A DNA stretch of 64,000 bases from Acanthococcus lagerstroemiae (Eukaryota; Arthropoda; Insecta; Hemiptera; Eriococcidae). Position numbers and translations under genes: made by a program. Shown piece after piece: positions 24,316 through 35,597 of the stretch. The stretch spans positions 9,176,001 through 9,240,000 of the forward strand of contig CM063106.1 of assembly GCA_031841125.1 (NCBI GenBank), given 5' to 3'. Position 1 is the first letter of the stretch. Every line of letters begins with the position of its first letter. Under the pieces are notes generated by a model that saw only the letters and a program-made list of their open reading frames with translations, searched no databases and had not been told where the DNA came from.

Positions 24316-24729
24316 TCCTAACCCCCATTCTAAAGGCTCTACTAAGGAAGCAGACCCTCAAATTACTGATAATACTTCAAGTAACACGTCGAAAATGAGA
24401 TTTCCAGGGCTGCAGAAGTCATTTTGGAAGTTTTAACGATAATCCCTTGAATAGGCACCAGGGGCATGAAATGTTGGGATTATCTCGATTATATCAACCC
24501 CGATTTTATTAACTTCGGTTTATATCAACCAAGAATTTCTCTTCCGATCATATCAACTTTCAATTATATCATCATTTTCTCTATTACATCAACTTTTCCG
24601 AGATGCTTAGGTACAAAGTTGTACAAGTTACGTCTGAGTCACGTCTTATTTACAGTACGAACTCCATACTGCTCTAGTAGCTACAGTATTTGGCTATGAA
24701 AGAAGAGCATGCAGCTCCAGGTTATAAAA

Positions 24730-26047
24730 AGAGCAAAGATAGGGTGAGGTGACTGTTACGGCGTGTTCCAATGTGACAAATGAGCACAAACTGAAATTTG
24801 TGCTGATAGGGAAATCAAAAATCCGGGGATATTCAAAAGAACTGATAGGTCACCTCTTCCAGTATGGTACACGAATAAAAAATGTCTGGATGAGCCTAGA
24901 AATTTTTGTTGATCGGTTCTGAAATGAATTAGTTCCATCAGTCAACAATTATTTGGAAAATAAAATTCTACCAAGGAAAGCTCTCTTTTAATTGATAATA
25001 CTGATGTCATGACGATTCTAAACGTTTCACCAATGGTGACATAGAAGTGATGTTTTTTCCTCCCAATGCAACCTCAATCTTCCAACCAATGGATCAGGGT
25101 GTAATAGAGAGCATGAAAATAAAAAATACCATCGAAAGTTTTTACCTAAGATTTTTCCTAAAGATGATGAAGACCCTGGTCATAGATACACAGAACAGTT
25201 GAAAAAAATCGATATTCTAGATGTCATTTAGTGGATCGTAGAAGCATGGAATGATGTAGAGCCGGTGACAATAGTACGCTGTGGAGAAAATTATTAGACC
25301 ATAAAGCTACAGATAAAGCTTGGGGAAATTTTGAAAACCAAAAAGAAAGTGAAAATTTGAGTGGTACAGTTACTGATGAGAATTTAGAAGGAACTGGGGA
25401 TTCTGACGAAGATGGTTGGCTTATTGAGTGGTTACGAGAGATTCCAGGCTGCAATTGAGAAAGATGTTGTAGAGTAGATGAGTGCGGATGAGGGCTGTGA
25501 GTTGACAGAACATGACATCACTCAACTTATGGATGAACCGAATGAAGACTGTGGTAATGATGACAACGACGACGATCACGAGGACGAGAAAATGGAAACA
25601 TCTGCTAACTCAGTAGCGTAGCCAGGGGGGCGAAGGGGGCGAATGCTCCCCCCAAGCACCTGGAATTGAATGTAAAATATGCAAAAATGAGCCATTTTTC
25701 GCCTTTAAAACACGTTTTTTCTAAAACTGTTCACTAGAGCAGTAATTTTACCTTCATTTTCATAGAAGTCCTCTAAAATTGGCGATTTTAAAAAAATACC
25801 TCAATTTTCGACTTTTTCTCCCTTGAAAATCTTAGTTTGCCCCCAGCCTTTGGGAAAATCCTGTCTACGCCACAGTGCTGATTTGAGTCATTCTGAGGAG
25901 TTTCAGGCCATAGAGAAAGCTTTGAATTTCATGGAATACCAACCTGCGATTACATTTGCTGATCGAATGATAATGAGGCAGTGGAGGGATTTAGCTTTCG
26001 AAAAAAATTTGACCTGCAAAACAGACACGGATGACGAATTTTTTTGA
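24730..26047 (+). pseudogene. Tigger/pogo transposase remnant
   Basis: Frames together give EHKLKFVLIGKSK, KNVWMSLEIFVD, LPRKALF, then EVMFFPPNATSIFQPMDQGV with IESMKIK, the block just before the third catalytic acidic residue region in Tigger/jerky transposases. After LDVI..WIVEAWNDV and an acidic stretch (25500-25600), the sequence is interrupted by a MITE. It resumes with SADLSHSEEFQAIEKAL and ends in ADRMIMRQWRDLAFEK at 26047. Removing the MITE and one target copy joins TSA to DLSHSEEF in frame. Multiple stops and shifts make it nonfunctional. Confidence 0.85.
25611..25875. mobile_element. 265-bp hAT-type MITE inside the Tigger element
   Basis: The left end CAGTAGCGTAGCCAGG mirrors the right end CCTGTCTACGCCACAG. 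Flanks TGCTAACT (25603-25610) and TGCTGATT (25876-25883) are an 8-bp duplication with two transitions. G-runs and CCCCCC tracts lie just inside the ends, like the copies at 14875 and 19721. Confidence 0.85.
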
Positions 26048-26228
26048 AAAATAAATTTGATCAAGAGTTTTTCCCATTGTAGTTTATGTTACAGATACTA
26101 TTATTCAAATTTCTTCACATGTTATTTGATGCAAAATAAACGTTTCGAAAACTCTCCGTATTATATCAAAATATTGAGTTATATCAACTACCCCATCCAC
26201 ACATGAGTTGATATAATCGAGATTACTG

Positions 26229-26699
26229 TATATCAATTCTGTTTCGGCAGTTGCCGAATTCATGTTCGAGGTAATTTCTTTAGAAACACTGACCAATAGT
26301 CCACGAAAATCTGGTGGCGACTACTGAAATGCAATAACTGATATATTTGAAAAAAAGTTCTGTAATTTACAAATTTTCATTGGGTGTCCTTTAATCGTCC
26401 CCGATAAAATAGTGTATATGAATGACGGGGCAAAAAAAGAAAAAGAGAATGTAATGAACTGAAAAATAAGTTCCCCGAAAAAAGAAGCAACAGATTACAG
26501 AAGAAATTGATGCACGATAAAATATTTCTATTTAAGTAAGCTCAATTACAAAATAAGTTAAATAATGAAGAATTTCAAGTTGCAATACACATTGCATGTT
26601 GATGTAATTGAAACTGGAGTCCTAGATGCCTATGAATTGGTGAAACTAACTCATTTCTGGAAACACTTAAATGAAACTTGAGAAAGGTCACGGGAAACG
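26229..26699. other. No gene recognised
   Basis: AT-rich sequence without a recognisable domain or repeat. Confidence 0.4.
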
Positions 26700-27290
26700 G
26701 GCACTTGAGGAAAAACTGAATGAGTAAATGGCGGACCTGAGGGTGGTAAGGGATCCTTCGAATCGAGGGAGACCAAAAAAGTAAAAATAACTCGGATCAG
26801 ATCGTACTAGCAACAGGAGGCGAGCGAGGAAGAATAGGTTATCAAATTCTGGGGGCGAGTGGAAAGAGGTGGAGGGCAATTTCATGGAGCCCTATTTTTC
26901 CGTGCCCTATACCAGCTACAAGAAGGTGAAATTGGCTCGGGTCTGAAAAACTCTTGAATGAGACCTAAAGAGAGCAAGACTTTCGGGGTAAAACCGAAAC
27001 CATGAATAGCGAACCTACGATTGGTGAGATATCTTTAGGGGCATGGAGTGTCAAAAACCGTAAAATTGACTCGGATCAGGGTCATAATTGTGTGAGGGCG
27101 CCAGCAAGAAAAAATGGGCTAATTGTCTGGGGAAAGTAGGAAGGGATAGATGCCCTTTGATGGTGATACATTTTTCCTTATCCTATACCGGCCGCAAAAA
27201 AGTAAGACTAACTTATGGGCCTGAAAGAAAGTTGAGAGAGACTTCAGGAGAGCCCATAAAAGAAAGTACCATGAAAATAAAGAAATTTAA
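26700..27290. repeat. Degenerate tandem duplication, unit about 285 bp
   Basis: Two consecutive units share ACTCGGATCAG, a GGCG-GCA(A)GAA stretch, TTTTTCC then CCTATACC-GC, AAGGTGAAATTGGCTCGGG-like and GGGTCTGAAA-like segments in the same order. Identity is moderate. No coding recognised. Confidence 0.55.
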
Positions 27291-27592
27291 TACATTCTTC
27301 AATCGTTGAACTCATTTTAAATTGATATTATTTCATTGTAGAAAAGCGTGCAATGTGTAAAGTTAATTGACCCATTTCCTATCATTCATATACTCGATTT
27401 GATCGTTATCTTCCTATCGTTTATTCACTTTATTTCAACGTGCAATCAAAGTTTCCACATTTTTATTCACCTGTCTGTCCTCCATGGACCATCATTAGTA
27501 GAGATTATAGATAAAATGAATTCAGCAGTCCTGAAAATGCTACTTCTAACATGCTTGGCAGAATTATCTGTTTAGTATAGTGCATTTATTAG

Positions 27593-27782
27593 GAGCGCAG
27601 AGTCCTTAGTCCTCGTCATCATAACCCAGGACTTCTGTCTGACAGCTTTGGAAGGTCGCCACTGAAACACAATAGTCGATTCTTCATACATAAACGTGTT
27701 AGATTGAGCATTCACAGTCAACAACAACATGAAGCTGTCAAATGGAAGCGATCGGTTGTGACAGGGATTAATGATTCTGCAC
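27593..27782. mobile_element. Twin MITE, copy 1
   Basis: Begins GAGCGCAGAGTCCTTAGTCC and ends GATTAATGATTCTGCAC, imperfect inverted ends. The interior shares AAACACAATAGTCGATTCTT, CATACATAAAC and AGCTGTCAAA with copy 2 in the same order and orientation. The interval to copy 2 is only 29 bp. Confidence 0.75.
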
Positions 27783-27811
27783 TTGAACAAAACGTACCAT
27801 AGAGCTGTCAG

Positions 27812-28000
27812 GAGCGCAGAATCATTAGTCCTTATCACAACTGAAGACCTCTATTTGGCAGCTTTAGAGAGTAACCATTGAAACACAATAATCGACTCTT
27901 CATACATAAACATCTTCAGAGTAACCATTTACAGTCACCACAAAGGCAAGCTGTCAAACGAAGGCTGATTGTGACAAGAAAAACTAATAATTCTGCGCTC
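27812..28000. mobile_element. Twin MITE, copy 2
   Basis: Begins GAGCGCAGAATCATTAGTCC and ends CTAATAATTCTGCGCTC, good inverted repeats of about 25-30 bp including TTGTGAC / TTATCACAA. The interior (GGCAGCTTT, AAACACAATAATCGACTCTT, AAGCTGTCAAACG) matches copy 1. Confidence 0.8.
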
Positions 28001-31000
28001 TCAACAAACAAACTAAATAAAGGTACTCGGCAGAGCCTTTATGGAGGAGGTTAGGATCAAAGAAGTTCATAAATGAACTTAGTGCACCTGAAAACCGAGT
28101 GAACTGTCATTTCCATGTTTTTATACGCTTTCTTATGGCTTTAATAAACGATCTGCAAGAAAAGTATACTTTTTGCGTAAACTAAAAACAAAGGTCAACA
28201 GAATACAGCAAAGGTCAGTGACCTTTGAAAATAGTTTTTCACACTTTTTTTGATAAGGACTCAACTCATGCACTAGTGAGTATGATTTTTCAAAGTCGAA
28301 CCAATGACCAAAATTCTATTTTTGAGCAAAATGGTAACTTTTCTTAAGGGGAATCCTATGTTCAACTTCGCCTCTTCGGCACATCCCTCATAACCTTTCG
28401 ATGCAAAACAAAATTTGGCAGATAGGTTTTCAGATCAAAAAGAACAAATTTAGCCATAAGGAGCAAGACACTTCACACCCTGTAAGTTTTGGAACACATC
28501 AAATTGGAACATAGCGACTTAAAATACCTACGAGTATGATTTAATTTATTACGGTGACGATGGCATGCAATTTGGGGCAATCTACTGAGAGGTCTTGTGT
28601 GAGCTGTTAAATCGTATGCCTCCTCCAAATTAACTTGTTTTTCTATCTGTTCGCATGTATAGTGGTTGGGAGACCCAACTAGTTGTTTCTCTATATCTTT
28701 GTCTATCCGCCAGCCTGCTAGGTTGGAAGGATAGCTAACATTTTCTCAGTCCCTTCGTTCGGGTAAATTATTCATTGTCCTCTTGGGTAACAGATATCCC
28801 CTTGAAATGTTCTGAATTTTCTAAATAGGCACCACATCTAGTAAGCAAACAAGGGAATTACTAGTTAAAGAGATTGAGTCAAAGAACCTGATGGCAACTC
28901 ATATTTTCATTCCAGTCCATTGGGCTCCGTGAATTTTTGTCGATGCGGAAGTCTGACAAGAGGGGGAAACTTGGATTATTCGCTCGGGCATGACCTTGCA
29001 AGATATGCTGGAAAATCGTTTTTTGAAGGGAAAGACAACCGAACAATTGAGGACCTGACTTCCGAAACGTGCTTAGTCCAAAATTACCGAAACTGAGGTT
29101 TTAGCGTTATCCGGTGTAGAATAAGAAAATACACATTCCAGAGTTCACCGCGAATATCTATCTTTATTAGGAGGCAAGTTATATGTGTTGAAAGCACTGA
29201 TACGTCTATGATAGTAACTAGGACCTTTGTTGCATTTCGTTTTAATTTCCCAAACTTCTGTGGTTCGAACTAAGGAAATTTTGGAAGCAAGATCTTCAAT
29301 TCATATCCTGAATTCGAATCTTCTTTTTCCCTTAACAACTCTGGATAAACAGTTGAGCAAATTTACTGGCCCAGAAATGTAAGGCTTAGAGTACTTCCCT
29401 TTACTCAACTTTCAACACAAGAAGGATGAACTCAATGAGTGCTAACATCAGCCAACAGTAGAGGAAGTCAGACACGGGTACATTTTACAGTCTCTCTGCT
29501 CTAGCACCTCCCCGGTGTTTTATGTATGTGCAAGGCACCACATGAAGTCTAAATAGAGAATCGTAACACGCCGCGGCTAGCCGCCATTATTAATTGCGGT
29601 TATTAAAGGAAAAAATATGAAAGTATTTTGCTGAAGAATTGAAACAATACTTGATTAAGGTTTAGAATTCTATTTCAAAACTACAAACGCAGCTTCGTAC
29701 ACTATTCAGGTCGAGCGAGCACTTTCACAACACATTAATACACGCATCAGAGATCAATTAATTAAAGTCGTATACACGAATTATTTTGGTGTATCGATTG
29801 CAAAAAAGTAGGTAAAAGGAAATCTTTACATGCATGCAGAACTGGTAGGCGATGTGGATGTGACTTCGACCGTGAATTAATGACGAGTAATGACGTAATG
29901 AAAATTAAGGTGTAATTTTCGCCCTGATCATCCGCCGGCCTGGAAGATCGCACGAGACAAAATGCGAGCGGGCAATTCGTAAAATTTACAGGAAAAAAAG
30001 CTCTTGCCAAGACAACTTTAGACGAATGCAACAGTCAAAAATATAACTTGGCTGGTGGCCATGACGCGAATTCACGAATCCTCGCAGGACAAGTCTGCTC
30101 AAATATACGTACGGAAAACACATTCGTGTCGGAGAGAATAATCATTTTAAATAAACCGTTCGAATGCTTCTAACACATCGCCGTATTTTTGCCACAGCAT
30201 TTACCTGGGTGGCAGCACAAATGCCATACCAGAAGCTAAAGGATAAGGTCGTCCACGTTTACATTTTTCTCGAAATCCCCTGAACACGTGACAAGGGAAC
30301 GCAATTAGTTGATGAACAGGCAGAAGTGAGACAAACACTAACAGAATATCTCTCATGGGGCAGCATTGGCTGATAGCAGAATATGGAATTGTACAATCAG
30401 AACCACAGAATATCATCAATCTCTAGAAACGTCGTGTTATTTTTGCTGCACCATAAAACGCGAGTCATAAGGAATAAGTATCAGCCAATCAACTAATTTG
30501 AATTATTACTGTATAATATTTACGGTAGGACCGGCCTTCGAAAGTGAAAGAAATTCGCAAAAAAGTTGAATTTACGAGTTCACTGATAATGTATGTAATT
30601 CCGTAACTTCGAGAATTCTTTCCGAAGACACACTAACGTATGGTCAACCATGTGGCAGAAAGTCGGAGGCCTTCTGGGTGACGCCGATAGGCAGATTAGA
30701 TTTAAAACGTAATGAGCACGTGAGATAAGCCTGCATTGAAACAAATTATACCACCAGAAATTCTGATCGTTAAATTTCCATCTAACAGGTACCAATTGAG
30801 CATGTCAGTGATAGGCGATAAGTACTGATGAGTACCGTCGGTGGAGGAGAGAGAAGGTGGAGATAATTCATCCTTTAAAACTGGCAGGTTCACTTTTATG
30901 AAAAAGAAACGATTGTGACCCATTGGTGGTCCAATGTTTACTATCGACGTAACTGATAACTTTTTGATCGACATGAGACGCATAATACGATCGATATGGC

Positions 31001-31131
31001 CTTTGCCAAGTTTGAAGGCCACAGAACAATTTTAAGATACACGTTCTTGAGTGGCACATCTAATTCATAAAAATCACTCGTGAAAAATTAGTATTTCAGG
31101 GACTGGAAGGCATTGAAGTTAGAAACTCTTT
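28001..31131. other. No gene recognised
   Basis: Long stretch without an identifiable domain. CpG-richer DNA lies at 29500-30130. Frames 29762-30031 and 30702-31022 (minus) show no known motif. Confidence 0.4.
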
Positions 31132-31464
31132 GACTTAGGCCACTTTGAAAGAGTAAAATGTGTTCGATGCTGCTGATATAACGGGTGATTTTCATCATAA
31201 TAAGTTGTACTATGTTGCACATTTTCGAAATTTACTTCGGGTAATTACAAATCAATTTCACATATTTTGGCATTACGTCACTCTGGAAGACTTTCGACTT
31301 AGGCCACTTTGGAAACGAACTACTTTTTTAATCACTGATAACGTTGGAACGAAAGGAGGAGATAGGAATGTAGGGAAACCTACCTTTTATGGTTTTTGTT
31401 TTGTACCACAAGATGGCGCATCAACCTCACTTTTGACAAAAACTGACTTAGGCCACTCTGGAAA
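31132..31464 (+). repeat. Motif GACTTAGGCCACTYTGGAAA repeated three times
   Basis: The 20-base motif starts at 31132 (as GACTTAGGCCACTTTGAAAG), 31296 and 31445, at spacings of 164 and 149 bp. The sequence between copies does not align by eye. It could be a relic of a diverged tandem array or a repeated protein-binding site. Confidence 0.5.
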
Positions 31465-31524
31465 AGAGCTCATCAAATGGTACATACAGAGATACAGAAA
31501 TGGAAGTGAATCCAGAACAAACTC

Positions 31525-32430
31525 TTAGAATCTGGATTCCGAATCATTTTTTCCTACATTCAATTTCCCTTTCTTTAGTGGGTTCGGATTTTTTGATTCT
31601 GTTTTACATAGAATCCACTTGGATTTTATTTTCCACAAGTCCACGGGAATTCTATTTTTCATAAAATCCATATTAGAATTCCAAGACCATTTAAATTTTG
31701 AGATTTTTGGATTCTGCTATCCACAGAATCCATATTTAAATTCGAGAATCTGGATATAATTTCTGTCCTGGATTCGGATTCTCTCTTTTTGGTGAATTTG
31801 GATTTTTGAATTCTGTTTTCTACAGAATCCATTAGGATTCAATTCTCGACGCAATCCACGAGGATTCTGTTTTTCATAGAATCATTCAAGATTCTGTTTT
31901 TCTCATAATTCATTCTATTTTCTTGTCTGTAGAATCCAAAATTAAATCCAAGAATTAGGATTCTGAATTATTTTTCTCTGGATTTGGAGTCTTGGTTTCT
32001 ATTTCCAAAAAATTTATTAGGATTTTGTTTTCCACAAGTTCATAAGGACTCCTTTTTTCATACATTCCATATCAGGTTTTTGGATTTATGTAAGGATTCT
32101 GAATCCATGTAAAAAAGTGAGGATTTTGGATCATATCTCTGAGTCCAGTACTCCAAGTTCTGAATTTGCTTTCACAATAAGGATTCCTTAGGTATTCTAA
32201 ATTCTTTTTAGTAAGGATTCGAGTCCTGAAGTTCGGATTCCCGAATCCCCTTTTGAAGAAAAATTTCAGCACTTGGATTCGGATTCGTGTTGGTTTTCAG
32301 AGTCCTCTATACTCGGATTCCTTGATTCAAAGACATTGCAGTACAGGACTTGAATCATCAGATTCTAAATCACTCAGTCAAAGGTTCGGATTTTTAAATT
32401 CGGATTCTTTTTTTTTTTGGATTCCTTTCA
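31525..32430. repeat. 900-bp array of GGATTC/GAATCC-rich degenerate repeats
   Basis: The phrase TGGATTCTGTTTTCCACAGA (with variants), followed by ATCCA(T)(T/A)AGGATTC, recurs with irregular spacing of roughly 30-50 bp. Because GGATTC and GAATCC alternate, the array is rich in small inverted repeats. No coding frame of significance. Confidence 0.7.
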
Positions 32431-33339
32431 ATCATAAGTATATGTAATATTAACAGCCATTGGTGGGTAGGAACACACAAGGTAAATATGTAGAGAATCG
32501 TCAAGAAGACCTTGCAAGGCCAACGATACATATTTCATAACCTGTTACTGGTTACTCTCCAAATTTGGTTTTTACTTATCATTTTAGATTAAAACATTGA
32601 ATTTCAAATCGACAGCCATTAGGTCTGTAAAATATGTATTGCAGAAGAGTAGCTAGGATTTTGAGGGAGGAAGGAGAGTGAAAAGCCCATTATTCGTGCC
32701 GTGAAAAAGCTCTGTCTATAAAATTTCTCTTGCATCAAAACTTATTCTTCGACACCAACACCATCTGGAAAAACAAACTACTCGCCAGACAATTAGTCAA
32801 CTGGCTTGAAATGCAGGTAAAGGACGAACCGAGTGAGCCCTCTCCACAAAAATTAGAAATCGTCAAAACCGACCCTAACTAAGCAACATTGGACTCTTAG
32901 TAAGCAAAATCTCAAATATTCAGATTTTTCATACTTATGAATTCCCAACATTTTTGTTCGTATGCAGAAACATCTTCATTCGATAAATTTGGATCCACAG
33001 TCAGTACATCTAAAAAGTATTAGTACTGATTATTTCTACAATTTTTTTTTAAAATTTTTTTCAATGCCTACCTTTAAACTTTTCCAACAAGCAAAATTGA
33101 CGTAAGTTCGAAAAATGATGATTTTCCCCCTTCCTAGAAAAACTCGATTCGATAAAGACAGATAGCCAGTCAGTCATTTAATTACGCCAGCCAGTGAATA
33201 CACCGTCAGATCAAGTCAATTCTCTACAGATAACACCACTGTCAACTAGAACTGGAATATGCCGTCAGACCAAGATTCTGGAGCCAGAATCAAAATTGAA
33301 GCGTTCTTGGTTCCCTCAGAATTTGTAATGTAGATCCAC
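32431..33339. other. No gene recognised
   Basis: AT-rich DNA with no visible repeat or domain. Confidence 0.4.
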
Positions 33340-33860
33340 CTTCGGCGATTTGAAACCTTTTTAATCTGCTATTAACTCTGACAAAAGATATAATTTGTAA
33401 ACTTAGCGGCATTTTCCGGCAAATATTTTGAATTCCGCTCCCACCTCGGCTCCGATAAAAATTTTGGATTTGCTAATTTGAATGTCTTTCGCTCCAACGA
33501 AACATGCTTATGGCTTGGACAGCCTTTGGCTCCGGGTCTAGCTTCAGCTCCGGCAACAAACATCTATCTGGCTTCTACTCTAACTCCGGCTTTCTAGGGT
33601 TGGTAAGGCGTGGACAAAGGAGAGGAAGGTGAGGGTGATGGTGTGGTAGGAGGGGGAGGGGTGAAGATCCGCAGCCAGCGCACAAATCAGAGGGGCTTCG
33701 ACTCCTAATAAAACTGAGTTCAGTTCAAGCTCCGGAAACAATCTAAAACAAACTTCAGTACCAACGTTGGCTCCGGGAGAATTCTGAAAATGACTCTAAC
33801 TTCGACTCGACCAAAATTCTGAAAATGGTTCCAGCTCCGACATAGCATAAACTAGAAAAC
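33340..33860. repeat. Degenerate GGCTCCG/GCTCCGAC repeat tract
   Basis: Variants of TTGGCTCCGG, AGCTCCGAC and AAAATTCTGAAAATG recur irregularly. Too diverged to set a period by eye. Confidence 0.35.
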
Positions 33861-35528
33861 TTAATGTGGTGGTTCCGGGACAACCAGTTATAACTTTGTG
33901 TTCCGACTTTAGACCCAGGTTGATACCGGTTTGGCAATTCTTCGACTGAGCAAATGGTGCACAATTGGAGAGTTGAATGCAAGAAGTGATTCAGTCCATT
34001 CATGTGAAGTGACACATTAAACTAAGACCATGCTCGATTTCGGTCAACATTGTTTGTCATGGTAGAACAATCAACTTGACTACTTTCTGCACTCAGCCGT
34101 CCATATATCAACGTCCTAGAATCCATCGTCAAACACCCTAAATACAAGAATTACCAACCCTTCATATTACCACCGTCACTGTTTTCTACGACGAATGAAC
34201 TAATCTCTTTTCAAACATAAGTAACGCACGTGTAAGAACAAGATTCTGGTTCTTTTCATTCTAAACAGACATCCATGTATCATGTTCAAACATGGTAATA
34301 AGGTTAATGAACTCTAGTTAGGCGAACTAATTCTACAACTGAAACGTGATGCAGTTCTCCGGTCACTCTAGCAATGCGTAAGAATACCGGCAATACAGAA
34401 CTTCATTCACGAAAACTAAATGCTCCTAGGATGGTTTCAACTGTTCAATTCAGAATTTACGGTGCTTCTGAAAATTCATGGGCATCGTAATTCGTTTTGG
34501 AACATTATGAAAACACGGTTATTTATCAGAAAGCTTATTCAAAGACCCTTAGTACAAAAATAACTGCAACCGGAGGGTAATTTATTGAAATGAATCACTA
34601 CCGAGTGTTGTCTACGGTACTCGTGAATATTTTAAACCGGATGTCTGGGAAAACATAAGCGATATCAGTTTGATGGCCGGAAGAAGACCCATGTGTAGTA
34701 GCTTCAGGGAATCGTTATTCCTCGTCGCACATGGTCATAAGAAGAAAGAAGTACCCCATTTTCGCACACATTATTACAACAGAAAATAATGTTGGTTTAA
34801 GTTGCACTATTTCTGGCGAAACTAGAAACTGAACTACGAATTAGCAACGACGGAGTAGGGAACATGCTACTGATACACGTACTTACATCTTCAAGATAAC
34901 TTTACACCTTTTGACGTATTTACAATACTCGAACATAACATTCAATTGCTTCGACCATTTATCTAGTTCTTCGAATAAGCCTTCACACGAGCGACCAAAA
35001 TCCGAAAATCTTCACAAATAGTGCTGACCCACCGAAGCGTAGTCACTGTCGATCGCAGAACTCAGCTGCCTGATGGGCCATTATAATGCACACGAGTAGA
35101 CGCGCATCCTCCGCATTCATAGTTCCTGTCGTAGATCATACCCGCGGTAACACGATACTCTCGAGTTAATCATACAACAATAAACTATTTGCTTTCTTCG
35201 AGCTACTTTCACTATCTGAATATATTCACTTGACATTAGACCTATATAGTGCACTGAACCTGTACCAACGTTATACGCCTGACATGAACTTCTACTACGT
35301 GCTTTCTGCTCCGAGATTTTCGATGATATCGGAGTAATTCCAGCAATCACTTAAAAGCGTTTTACTCTCGATTGATGCAGTTTGCATGTAGCGTATGCGG
35401 GGACGCCGACAGCATTTAGTTGCGTTTCTGGTAAATGGAATTAGAAAGCACCACCGGATATAAACGAATTATTGTCGCCGTGTAATTACGCCCGATAATA
35501 AACGTCAAAAAAATAGGAATTTACTTAC
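33861..35528. other. No further exon recognised; probable amphiphysin intron 1
   Basis: No frame matches the BAR-domain exons expected after the exon at 35529-35597. Intronic status is inference from that exon's orientation. Confidence 0.4.
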
Positions 35529-35597
35529 TTTTTCTTTCGCACGTCCTGCGTGTTTCGAGACGGACTTCGCCAGCAGAGAACCTTTACTTTCTGCCAT
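35529..35597 (-). CDS. Amph: Amphiphysin, first coding exon (partial gene)
   Basis: The minus strand reads from an ATG at 35597 to a consensus donor GTAAGT directly after 35529, 23 codons ending in phase 0. The peptide contains MAESKGSLLAKSVSKHAGRA and ends KEK. It closely resembles the amphipathic N-terminal helix (H0) of insect amphiphysin, whose family has LAKSVQKHAGRAKEK at this place. Amphiphysin is a BAR and SH3 protein that bends membranes, acting in T-tubule organisation in flies and endocytosis in vertebrates. H0 inserts into the bilayer. The next exon, which should begin ILQNLGK-like, was not found between here and position 1, so intron 1 is either very long or its exons escaped me. 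A paralogue of the BIN1 type is possible. The match is short but distinctive. Confidence 0.75.

Larger units (their letters stand above)
24475..26228 (+). mobile_element. pogo/Tigger transposon, degenerate
   Basis: Inverted ends share ATCTCGATTATATCAAC (near 24478-24500 and, inverted, 26200-26225). Subterminal ATATCAAC repeats recur at 24525-24600 and 26160-26190. The interior carries a pogo/Tigger-type DDE transposase remnant, and a hAT MITE interrupts its 3' part (25611-25875). The expected TA duplication is blurred at the left end. Confidence 0.82.

Noticed and set aside
31525..32430. CRISPR-like or heat-shock-element array
   Set aside because: Repeats are degenerate, irregularly spaced and in both orientations, and the genome is eukaryotic; the GGATTC core does not follow the nGAAnnTTCn pattern.
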